DNA from: Wyeomyia smithii
Lineage: Eukaryota; Arthropoda; Insecta; Diptera; Culicidae
Assembly: GCF_029784165.1 (NCBI RefSeq)
Contig: NC_073695.1
Location: 5,505,683-5,569,682 of the forward strand
DNA length: 64,000 nucleotides
Reading direction: 5' to 3'
The notes below the pieces were generated by a model. The model saw nothing but the letters and a program-made list of their open reading frames with translations. It was not told the DNA's origin and did no database searches. Shown here piece by piece: positions 23,001 through 35,000 of this stretch. The position numbers and the translations under genes were made by a program. Every line of letters starts with the position of its first letter. Positions within the stretch are counted from its first letter, which is position 1.

Positions 23001-26000
23001 TGCGGATGTCAATTTTCATGCGGATGCGGATACGGATGTTCCGCATTCGCGGATGCGGTTGCGGATATCCGTAGCATCCCTTGTGTTATATTTTGCTTTT
23101 TTCACATAACCATGCCCCTCCCCAGTGCAAAAGTTATTGGGCGAGCAGTTAATACACCAAGAAAAATTTTTCTGCAATATTTTATGAAGCGAATTTTTTT
23201 TCCAATATCCGCATGGTATGATGCGGATGCGGATATGTGATTACGGATGCAGATGTTCCGCATTTGCGGATGCGGATGCAGATATCCGTTACATCCCTAA
23301 TGTTTAACATACGCTTTACTGCCATACGGTTTCATTTCTGTTACGTGAAATGAGCTTGGGTCCCTAAACATATAATATTAAAAAAGTCACGCAAAATAAC
23401 ATCGCCAAGATTTTCTCGGCGAGTGAACCCGCCGTTTTGGTGTGACAGTTACCATAACGGTGAGGGCTACATCTTCTCTCTATCCTATAGGTTCACTAGG
23501 TAACATCTAATCTGATGAGACAATGATTCCACTCGTCGCAACGGCTTTATTCCCTAGCGTTTCAGTGAATGACAGTTTATTGGAGCTTTCACGCCTCTGC
23601 ATGAAAGAAAATTATTTCACATTTCGTGGTAAATTTTACAAACAGACTAAAGTGACACCAATGGAAAATCCGCTATCTGCTCTTCTGTGTGAGCTCTTCA
23701 TGGCAAATATAGAAAATATATTGGAGAAGAGAAACCTCTTACCGGTTCGATGGTACCTCCACTATGTGATGATATTTTTTATATTTTGAAATAGAGATAT
23801 AAACTTCACAATTGAAAAAAAAACAACAACAGGCTTCCTTTCCTGGACGTCGTTGTAGTTAGAAAATCTTCGGACTTGGAATTTGAAATTTTTCGAAAAC
23901 CTACGAATATAAAACGGGTAATACCTAACACTTCAAACCATTCCTTCCAGCATAAAATGGCATCTTTTCACCATCCAGTATCATCCAAGCCATTTTTGAT
24001 AAGAAGAAGCGTACTCAATTTCGGAAGTCTCTTACAGCACCCACCACAATAACAGAAGATATGAAAAGGGTAGCCGTTGAATGTGACGTTACCTTGAAAC
24101 GCCCACTTCATTCAAAATTTTGAAAATTTGAGATGGATATTGTCTACACTAACAGAAATACCCAGCTCAAAACAAAATTTGAGTCTACCAAAGACTCTAT
24201 TGATACCTTGAACAAAGCTGGATTTTATAAAATTGCATGCAGTCACTGTAATGTGGTTTACATTGGACAAACTAAAGTTAATTTAGGGATACGTTTCAAA
24301 GAACATTTCGCAGAAGTCACAAAAGCAAGTAAAGTTTCAAAAGATGCTTTCCACATCTTGTCAAATCGAAAGTGGCTGAACATATTTTTAGCGAGAAACA
24401 TCCACCAACTTTGTATAACATTCACTTGTTCCGCCCCATTAAATTATTTATGGAAATTAGACGTAGCTAAAAGTTTAGAAATTTATAAACAACACTCACC
24501 CACGCTTTCAACAAAGACGTAGGTAACCACCCTTCATGGGTATTCAATCTTCTTCCCAAAAACCCTAGACATGGTACGGTAATTTCAATTAAGAGGGTTA
24601 ATTTAAATTTTTACCTACTACAAATGAAAATAGGGTTTACGCTTTGCCCTTTACCAGTCCAGATAAGCTCCGATGAAGGTTGTATGTATCAACCGATATA
24701 CGAATCTGTACGGACTAGTAATATTTTCAATATTAACTTCTCAAATTCCTAGTAGAGCTCAATAATTCTTTGAATTATAGAACTCAATATTGCGATAAAC
24801 TATTTTGTATAAATATGTTTAAGTGAATATCATTTATCTAGCACTAAAAATATATGTCTCTGAAAATAATATGATGGCCCTGGAAAATTCAAAATGGCAT
24901 CTGTGCATCATATCGATTACGAAAATACGAATACGAAAATAAATAGTATTCAGTCATTGTAGGCTGTTTCTCAGAAACCGGAAGTTGACATCTTGAATTA
25001 AAATTTTCATAGAGGAGGCAATTTTTAACCTCTGAAGATCATACTAGTAATACCCATATTGGGTGATACTCGGCCATTCTAGGCTGTTTTTCAGAAACCG
25101 GAAGTCGCCGGTAGCCGAAATGTTGGGTGGTATTCGACAATTTTGGGCTGTTTTCCAGGGAGCGGAAGTCGCCATCTTGGATTTCAAAACGTCATGTGGA
25201 GTTTATCTCAGGCCTCTTGGTATCATTCTGGTTCAGGAAATACCCATATTGGGTGGTATTGGGCCATTTTGGTCTGTTTTCCAGTAACCCGAAGTCGCTA
25301 TTTTAGAATTTAAAATGGTCTCTGGGGTCGATTTTTGGCTTCTGTGCATGATTTCGATCATTTCAAGTTGTTTTCCGAAAAAAAAAATTGTTGAAATATG
25401 TGTTTCGTCTTTTTGTGAGACACCCCTCATCCAAAATAGAGAGGGGTATCAAATCACCATAGAAATATTTCTTGTACTCTAAAATCCTCACATTTTAAAT
25501 TTGGCTCCATTTGCCTGGTTGGTTCTAAAGTTATGTAGAAATTTGTTTTTCTTTTGTATAGAAGCCCTCCCTTTCTGATGCGTGAGGGGTCTCGAACTAC
25601 CATATAAATATTTTTTGCTCCCGGAAACTTCCACATGTCAAATTTGGTTTCATTTGCTTGAATAGTGCTCGAACTTGTGTTTCATTTCTATAGAGTTCTC
25701 CAGACGCGTTTGTATTAGTGCGATGTATTCGATTTTCCTTTGTTAGCTGTACGATTTTTTTGTCACCTTTGAGAACTGCCATCTAAAAGAGAGAATAAAA
25801 GCTACCGAGTTCGATTCACACTCTCACAAATTTCTATATACAGTGTAAAGCGGGCCGTGTCGTAGTGTTCGTGTGTTTTCGCTTGGAGAACTCTATGGGA
25901 CCCCTTCTTCCTAAAGTAGAAAGTAGAGACGGGTGTCAAATCACCATAGAAATATTTCGGTTTATAAAGTTACCGATGTTGTACGTAATCAACTTCAGCG

Positions 26001-29000
26001 TGCAGCTAGGTAGCCTACTACGACTTCATGCGGCTACTTTCCTTGGGAGCAGTTCCACAGGGTATCCCAGATGGTCTCGGGGTACGATGCTGGCCTCACA
26101 AGCCAGTCGTCGTAGGTTCGAGTCTCGGCTCGGAATAGACTGTTAGTGTCAGTAGGATCGTTGCGCTAGCCCTGTCCTGTACACTGAACAGTTGGCTTCG
26201 AAGTAAGCGTATAAATAAACAGAAGGTCGAGTTCCGAATCGGAATGTAGCATAGGCTTTACTTTGCTTTATTGCATCGAAGAATGAGCGAAAATGTAATA
26301 ATATGAAAACAACAAGCTTATGTTTGCAGATCTATCATTTATTAAGTAACGTATGGATAATTTCGAATAGTTGTCCTGACTAGTTAGCCTTACTATCTCT
26401 ATTAACAGTTATATGTAATAATATATTATATATACTTGTATACGTGCATTAATACCGTGCATCATCATCATCTCTCTTCACTCATCACACCAACCCGATG
26501 ACCAACGACATTTCCGCAAACGTTCTCTGGTCGGACATGTCGTCCAGTATGCGCGGCCGCTGCTGAGGGTAACGATCCTTGTGACGCATCCGTTGATTAG
26601 CCCAGCGATCCATGAGTTTGCCCGAGGCGCACGTTCGCTTCCAGCCGAGGGTTTGCGCTGGCTTGTAGTATACCTCCGCGTTTTCGGTGGGAAACAGTTG
26701 CGTAATGACGTGAGCATAATGGCGCATTAGCCGGTGGGAGAACATGATGTTGTACACTAGGAACTGTTCCACAATGCAATGCGTGAGAGCAGCCTGCGTC
26801 TTGCGATTCATCGTGTGGTACGTATTGAAGTATGAAAGTACCCACTGGCCCTGGCAGCTGGCTTGCAGCAACTGGCGGAGTCCATCGGGTGAAATTCGAA
26901 TCGGCAAATGACCTGCTACGGAATGTGCCGTGGACGCTTTGATGGTGCTCCCGTTCTCGATTGGAAGTTCATGAATCGGAATTGCTTGATCGGAAGACTC
27001 CAGCGATTGAACTGGCTCGAGAAAGGATGGGTCCTCTAGAGAATCTTCCTCCACTTTTAGTTTTTTAGGAAACATTAACATGTCACGCGGCTCTTCAACT
27101 TTGTTTATGTTGCCAATTTCAGCTGAACAACGACGCCGCTTTCGCGGACTAACAATCTGAAATGTTGCATTCGCCTGCAGCTCTCTCACCTTGTGTTTGA
27201 ATACAATCTTCTGACCCAACATTCGCGGGTCATTGAATAGTTCATTTAACTCCGCATCTTGTATCACCTCCAGACATCGTACCGTGATGCCGCAATCTGC
27301 AATTCAAATAGACGTTAAAACCCAGCACAGCATTTCGAATCTGCTGCGAGCATGCGCACCTTTTTCTGCTCACGGGCATGTTCAAAAAGAATTTATCAGA
27401 TTATACTTACAAATCATTCTGTTCAATGAACTTCGCTGCATTCCCCATTCGTTTATGATTATTTTCTCTAGCTCCAGGCATTCGTACTCGTCCAGGGGTT
27501 CTATCTCAATTCCTTCCGGCTCGAGTGAGTCTTTGTCACTCATTCTACCAAAAAATCCAAAAAAATGTGAATTATTTTTCAAAAACTTTTCTTCACTTCA
27601 CTCTCTTGGAAGTAAGTAGCACACAGATGTTTGGCTCTCGAAAGGAATTATACCCGATCGGATTGGCAGTCAAATTGAAAATGGCTGAAGAAATAGAATG
27701 AAACCGACACACATTCAGTCTGACCTGGTACATGCGTCAAAGTGAACGTGAGAGTCATTTTAATATAACTATAACGATGCTATATATCCAGCTACATTGT
27801 GCTCTCGCCGCGCGTTTATGTGCGGTAATAATGTTTTTAATGTTGAGTTATAGATGAGCGGGCAAGAGAGAACGGAAAACGTGGTTCCGACGATCGAGAG
27901 CAAGGCAGCATAGTTGTACACGAACCGAATCATCATCGTCAGGACAGGAGTTGTAAGGGTGAATTTGTTTTGTATCTTTGCAGTTTTGAAGCGCTGTCTG
28001 TCTGTTTATGTTAGTAGATGCCGGCTGCAAACGAGATACATTTGATGATGATCGGGTTGGGTATTCCCTCCTCCTCCTTCTGTGAGTGCCGGCCGAACAA
28101 GCGCGAAGACAAACAGTGGCGCACTGTGAATGGCAGCAGAGTTTTATTTTGTGAGTATGCGGGGCACAGCACAGGCCCTTTGATTGCGACATTTATCTTG
28201 TAGATTGGCTTTTAATTTCTCGCAATTTAATGCCGATGGGTGTTTAGCTAAAAGTGTATTGCTGCAATTGGAAGTAGCAATACAGTTATAAAGGAATAAA
28301 AGAGTAAAAAGCCTAACACCTTGTAAAGCGATACCGAGTGCAGATTGCTCTGAAAATAATTTTGAATACGCAAACATTGTAATAAAACTGTTGATGCATT
28401 GCGGAAAAGATTATCGGTAGCTTCCGGATAAATCATCGCAGCTGATTCAATTTATCATTGAATAAACATTGCTAAACTATATAACAATAAATGTACAATA
28501 ACTTACAAACTTCTCAAAAAGTAACAATTTATGATGAAAATTTGTGTAAAAGTTTGTTATTAAATTGTTTAACTAACACTATCTCCAGGCAAAATAAAAA
28601 CTTGTCAGTTTTTCAAAGCAATCGGTTATTCAAAAAGTGTGCCTAAATTTCGATCATTAACCCTCTAGTGCCCAGTACCGCCTCTATACGGTCTTCAATT
28701 GAACCTCTAAAAAGCTTCAATTAGAACTTAAAAGTGTTTATAAAGCTTCACCTTGATTTTTTCGAAGTCCGTCTGAAAACTAATTTGGGCACTAGAGGGT
28801 TAATTTATTCTTCACTAACTTACAGAAAACTTTTGAGTGATTACAGCATTCGTTTAACGCTTCAAAAGACTAAGCACAAGCATGGAATCTCTTCTGTAAT
28901 GGTGTTACTGCCTTTTTTGGCAATAGAAAAAAAAACAAACGACTCAAGAACCATTGAGAATGTTCATATGAGTTACAAAAATGTTTTTTTTACGTTTCGT

Positions 29001-32000
29001 GGGAATAGACGTATTTTTGTAAAACATAATCGTATCTGACCCATCATTGTGAAGTGACTGTATATGATGTCCCAGAAATACATGAAACGCCATGAACTGT
29101 TATCTAAAAAATCCCCCATTTGGAAAAATATCGACTTTCAGGATCCGGAAATTCTTGAGCTGGAACCAATGGAACGAGTAGGAAAAATACGACCTTTGAA
29201 CTTCACTTAGTGTTAGAGCTCTAGAGAAAATGTTTTCATGAAAAACTTCAGCTAAATCGGGTCTCGAAAACGGTACAGCAAAACGGCCAAAGCTTCACTA
29301 CCTCGACCGATGAAAAATGTACAAGTACATGAAATGTACGATGCCAAAATTTCCCCTTTTGATGCCGGAAGTTCCAGAAACGCAGAAATGTCGAGATCCT
29401 CCGTTGCCTAAAAAAATCCCCTCTGAAAAATAAATCTACCTTCTGGAACTTAGACACTTTTGAGCTAGGAAGCTCTCTCAGCTCCAAAATCACAGAGAGT
29501 CGACCTTTCTCAAAAACCTCCTTTCTAGATAAAAGCAGATCTCGAGGTATAACGCACTTCTAAGAAACCCGGCATCGAAGAATAAAAATTCGATGTCAAA
29601 CATTTCATGTACACCCTGTGCACTTTTTCATCAATTGAAAAGTCGATTTTTAGCTTCTGTGCGTCATCACGAGAATACTCATACTGGGTGGTGTTTAGCC
29701 TGTTTCCAGAAACCGGAAATCGTCATTTGGACCCATCTATTACAGAAGAGGAAGGGGTGTCAAACCACCATTCGAAATACCCAAAAATCTTAACATAAAA
29801 AATTTGGTTCCGTTTGCTTGATTAATTCTCGAGTTGTACAGAAAATTGTGTAAAATTTATATGGGATCCCTCCCTTCCAGCTGAGAGAGAGAGAGGTGTC
29901 GAACCACCATGGAAATATTGCTAGCCCCCAAAAACCCTACCATGCCAAATTTGTTTCCATGTATTTGATGAGTTCTCGATGTGCAGGAATTTGAGTTTCA
30001 TTTGTATGGGACACCTTCCTTCCAGAATAGACGAAGGTCTCAAACTATCTTAGTCACCTTTCCTGGCCCCTTAAACTTCTATATTCAAAATTTCATGTTG
30101 ATCGGTTCAGCAGTTTTCAAGTCTATATGGACCAGGAAGACATATAGAGCTGTATTTTTATGTGTTAAGATCTACCACGCTCAACAGAAGATGTAGCGAC
30201 ATAGAGGGACAAATATTCAAGATTTAGGTTTCGTTACTCCCATGGAAGAGAGGTTCATGAATGCAGTTGAAGTAACTCTTTGCGGTTACTCTACTCGCTC
30301 CAGCTGCATGCCACAACGCGCTCTAATCTTTCACGACTTCGACTGTCTGCAATACTCCAAACTTTTTAATCAGATCACCATTTTTCACGGTACAAAAAAC
30401 ACAATGAATCGTTAAACTGTTGCTCGTTACCGCCGTTACGATTCAGCCCTTTAGATCTCCTGGAAGAGTACATTACAATAAAAATTCATTCTGAAAGTTG
30501 TAAAAAAAGTTATACCTGTAATCATTGCGTTAACCTTGCCGAGTTCTAGCTTCGACCATATTTTGCTCACGTTTTCGTAGTTCTCCTGAACATGTTCCAC
30601 TAGCGCAAGTGTAAAACAGCGCCTAGCTCCGGAATCCTTGAACATCGATTAATCAGAGTCTTCTTGTCTATCCTCAACCATAAGGATAACTTTTAGTGAT
30701 GGCTGCCATCGATCCCCTCTATCAAACGTTCATCCAGTATGATTCGTCGGGCTATCACATAATCTATCAATGTTTTCTCAACAACAAAAAAGTCATGAAG
30801 TTCGTGTGCTTAAGATGTGAGTAAATTTTTTAAGAAGACATGAAATCGAAATCTTACCTTTCTGGTGCTAAGATCAAGCTGCTGACTTATATTCAGGATT
30901 TAGTAATGTGAGAATTCTCCTTTTGTGTCTGATCCCACCATAAGTTTGAGGCCGGTTGCCTTTCCTCTTAAATTCTGCCTTGGAAACTCTAGGGCGTAGA
31001 GATTTGGCAACGAGTTTGTCAACTTCGTCCCTGGCCATTCTAGACCTTAGTCCGTTTTTAACATCGAGGAGGTTTTCCCGGATGAATAACGCTGACGCAC
31101 TCAGAGCAAACATTCATTACTTTTGGTATTGCGCGAGATTTCTTTTTATCCAGTGATCGTACGGTGGTCGATTTGTTCGAATGATTAGCGCGAACAAAAT
31201 TTCGAACGCTAAACGTAAAATTTTTAAAATGACACTGCATTACCCGCAATTCCACTGCTTGCTGCGATTTCCTATGTTAATATGACTGACATTCAAATTT
31301 CTGGGCAGGCCTATGGGTAGGTTAAAAAGTCATCAAAGAATAGTTAAGTTAACATGCGTTTCTTACCAAGCTCAGGAACCTTACACAGCCCATAGGATAG
31401 CGCAAACCATTCTATATTAAGATGAGTGTTTTGGAATAAGTGGGTTTTATTTTCAAATTTTGGGCGCGGAACGTTATTTAAAAAAAATTTAAATCCAACT
31501 TTTAAAAAATATCACCAATGAAATCAGAGCCTTGATTTAATCCTGTTGGCAACATTTCTGTGAAAAAAAAAATTAAAGGTACCTACATGAAAATTCGCTA
31601 ATACTCGAAATTTGGACACCGTGTATCAATAATTTTAATTATTTTTTTAGTATAAAATAAAATAATTTTTGGCACGGAATTGGTTCTTATCAGCCCTAAA
31701 CTGCCGGTACCCGGATAACTGTCCCATAATGAAAAACATGTTGAGAAAACGGCGATTTAACATTATCCGTGAATTTTCTGATTTCCAGTATTTTATGCAA
31801 TTACCAATGACCAGAACAGTTTCATGGCACCACAAGTTCAACGTTGAGAACAAAAAACCATGAGTGGAATTGGTTTTACGTTACATAACTTGAAAAAAAA
31901 AACAGTATGGTACAAAATATGCGGGTACATTTCAAAAGTACTCGCATTTTTTGTCCCATGACTTATAATTTCAACCAGCAACCGGAAGTATCACTGGCAA

Positions 32001-35000
32001 CGTAGATTGTACTACTGAAAAACAACATTAGTCTAGTTGATTGAATGATATACTTCTATATGCCTAAAATTATCCGATATACACTAATCTGGAGCAAAAT
32101 TATACGTTCGCAGTTTGTACCACTATGCAGTGGGACTGTAATGCGGGTACTTTCAATATGGGACAAACACAACTTGGTATGTTTTCCATGTTTTTCCATA
32201 CAAAAATATCAATTTTAGATTTTTCTAGGAAAATACGATAACAACTAAATCGATTCCCGATGATAACTCAAAAGTGACAAAAATCAGTATGGGACAGTTA
32301 TGCGGGTACCGGCAGTAAATTGGTTATCCAGTTCCCGATCTCTGTGTGTTTTCTCCTCCTCCTCCACTCTGTTTTCTCCAACTTCAGTGGACTTGAAGCC
32401 AAAAAGTTTGGGAACAACTGCATTAAAGCATAAAATATAGCGTTGATCTGCTGTAATGCTTTTTACCTAAAAACGCTGAGTAAATTGAGCCGTTGCGAAC
32501 CAGAGTGGTCTTTGTGCCATCGAGCAAATTGTTCAGGAGAAGCAATTTTCGAAAAATCTCTGAATAAAATTCTGTTCCACGGATTCTGTCAAACAAAATG
32601 TTCTAAAGACTGGAACGCGCAAAAATTGGTCGACGAAAAAATCGTTCCTTTTAGTCAAAACTCAAAAATCTTCCTATTTTTATTTTGGTAGTTCAACTCA
32701 CATGTTTAAAGGAAAAAATGTTCGTTTATTATTTTGGTTTGCCAAATCCAAATTGCCGTGCCATCCGCTTAACCCCTTTCATTGAATTTTGTACAGTGGT
32801 CTTATCGACCTTATTCGCCGCCAACCGCCAGCTAGATTTATTCTGCTGCTCGTTTTCGATGGATTTATTAGTTTTTTTGATATTTCGTTTGACCAAGTCT
32901 CAATTCTGTTCGATAGAGCGGAAATCTGAGCTGTTAGGAGGGTTGTGGTCTCAGGGTATCACAACTACGTTGATCACATCGTACCACTCGATCTCCTTTT
33001 TCCCATTGTGGCAACTTGCCAAGTCCGACCAGAACAGCACAGGCCTTTTATGTTGCTTTAGGAATGGTGGCAGCCGATTTTCCAGGCACTCCTGGACGTA
33101 GATCTCCTGATTGACGGTTTCGTACTGATGAAAATGCCGCTTTTTAGACCACACGTACATATGGCCTACCAGACGAGGTATTTTTTCGGGAATTTCGATA
33201 GTTTGATGGTTTTGAAAATTTAGGCCACTTCTCCTTTTCCTGGTACGGTATAACATTCCTGTCCCGGAAGCTGCTTGAAATCAAACTTCGACATAAGATT
33301 CGACACCCACGTTCGAACTTTGAAAGCAGATTACAGTTTTCCGGACCACCGCTTTGCCGAGGTGTTTTGTTCATAATCTGGGTTCGCCACCTTCACCATC
33401 TTAAACGTCGACAACCCGGCTCGTTTCTTGCCTCGCTACACATAAGTATGGTAGACAATGAGCTTGCTAGTGACGTATTTGATGGAGAGGTTAGGATTCC
33501 GCTTATAATTCGCTGCCACCTTCTTCATCGTCGCTGCGACGTCCGAATTACGATTGCCGCCGTTTCTAGGCTTCCTGGCGGTCGACAGACGATCCCCGAA
33601 CAGTTTTAAAATATATGTTACGGTCGATTTGGCCGCATCCAGCAAATTTGCAAATTTTGGCGTTCGAGAACATCGGATTCTCTAGCTGCGCGAGCAAAAT
33701 TTTGACACGCTGTTCCTCTTGCTTGGACGCCATTTTGAAAACTTGAGAGCAACCGGTGAAGACTCATTCTAGCAACCATTGTATATAGGGAAAAGTAGGT
33801 AAAGACGGACACCCCAAGGTTTAATTTAAATAATTACTTAGGTATTGCTATTTAGATCGCAGTAGTCATACATATTGAAACAGGTCATTTGTTTTCATAA
33901 TCATTTTTGGTATTTGTGAACTTTCTCCAAGTTTTATGTGTTTTGGGTCTTCAAAAACAAGACTACAATTTGCTGTTTTTTGACATGGTTGGGAAAGACG
34001 GACACTTGGGGTGGGTAAGATTGACATTACGAAGGTAAAGGTAGACACTCACAAAAAAGATGTAGTACGTTAAGTATTCTTTTGATGTATGTGTTAAGTG
34101 ATGGCCATACATTACTCTACGTTATAAGAGTCCATCCATACATCACGTGAACAGTTTGAGAGGATGGGTTTCGATGAAGGCGAAAATTCTCCGCCTATAT
34201 GGCCTGTTCTAACTGCTAAGTGATTAATATCTGCTGGTTTCTCTCGCGTCGAACATCTGTACACTGAAAAAACTGGGCACGCTCCATCCAAGTGTTTCAT
34301 CATTTGGGTATGAAAATGACTCTGCATCGTTATTTGAAGAATTTTTCTTATCGAATTCAATCATTTTTCACTTTTGTTTCAAATTGTCACACACATCAAC
34401 TCACATCTATGAGCCACACATCATTTACGTATGATTCCAACATCCCTTTCAAATGAATTGCACTTGAATCTGCCCCACTGTTTCATCACAGTGATTATCA
34501 TGTGCGAAACACTTTCAGTTTTTTTTTTTTTTTTTTTGTATGTCTGAAGGGCATTGGGTAGAAAGCGCCACTGCGACAGGAATGTTTGTCTTTTGTGGCT
34601 GGTCCCGATTGCTTTACACAGATTACAAGATGCTCGAACTCATTGATGGAGTTGAGCTAGTTGGTTGTAAGCCTGTGCCCCAATCCGGAACTACATGGTT
34701 GATGAAACCTGTGACCGTTTTGGGATTGGTGCTCCATACCTGGTATGGAGTTGAGAGGTAACTTCCAAAGAAGTTAAACCTCGATGAAGCAAGAGCCCCG
34801 CAAAAGCAAAGCAAATGCGCTGAGCTCTCAGGTTCAGCGTTGCAAAAGCGACAATAGTCGGTTAGGACTTTGCCGATTTTCTTTAAATGATAAAGAGCAG
34901 GACAGTGTCCAGTGAGAAGTCCCGTGATGATGCGTAGTTCACTACGAGTTAAACTTTCAGTTGAATTGTTTTGTTTTTATATGTCAAATGAAGTTTGTGC

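Larger units (their letters stand above)
22080..24760 (+). mobile_element. Penelope-like element relic (RT + GIY-YIG), broken
   Basis: Three plus-strand coding blocks remain. At 22104-22505: GLPKIHKPGNETREIFSAVG, the RT finger motif of Penelope-like elements. At 23523-23960: ALFPSV (RT motif A region), VTPMENPLSALLCELFM (GxPMGSPLSP counterpart) and a damaged YVDD box, followed by LPFLDVVV in another frame. At 24133-24522: the C-terminal endonuclease-like FYKIACSHCNVVYIGQTKVN and GIRFKEH, a GIY-YIG module. The trailing GAAGGTTGTATGTATCAACCG at about 24675 resembles Penelope 3' ends. Frameshifts, stops and a SINE insertion show that it is dead. Penelope-like elements are a class distinct from LINEs and LTR elements. 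Confidence 0.8.

Noticed and set aside
22926..23298. CRISPR-like array
   Set aside because: Hexamer repeats without regular spacers in a eukaryotic intron; a satellite-bearing element explains it.
22702..26250. Possible true tRNA-Val genes
   Set aside because: A and B boxes and an anticodon arm are present, but both copies share a long identical non-tRNA body and lack a proper acceptor stem, so they are SINEs.
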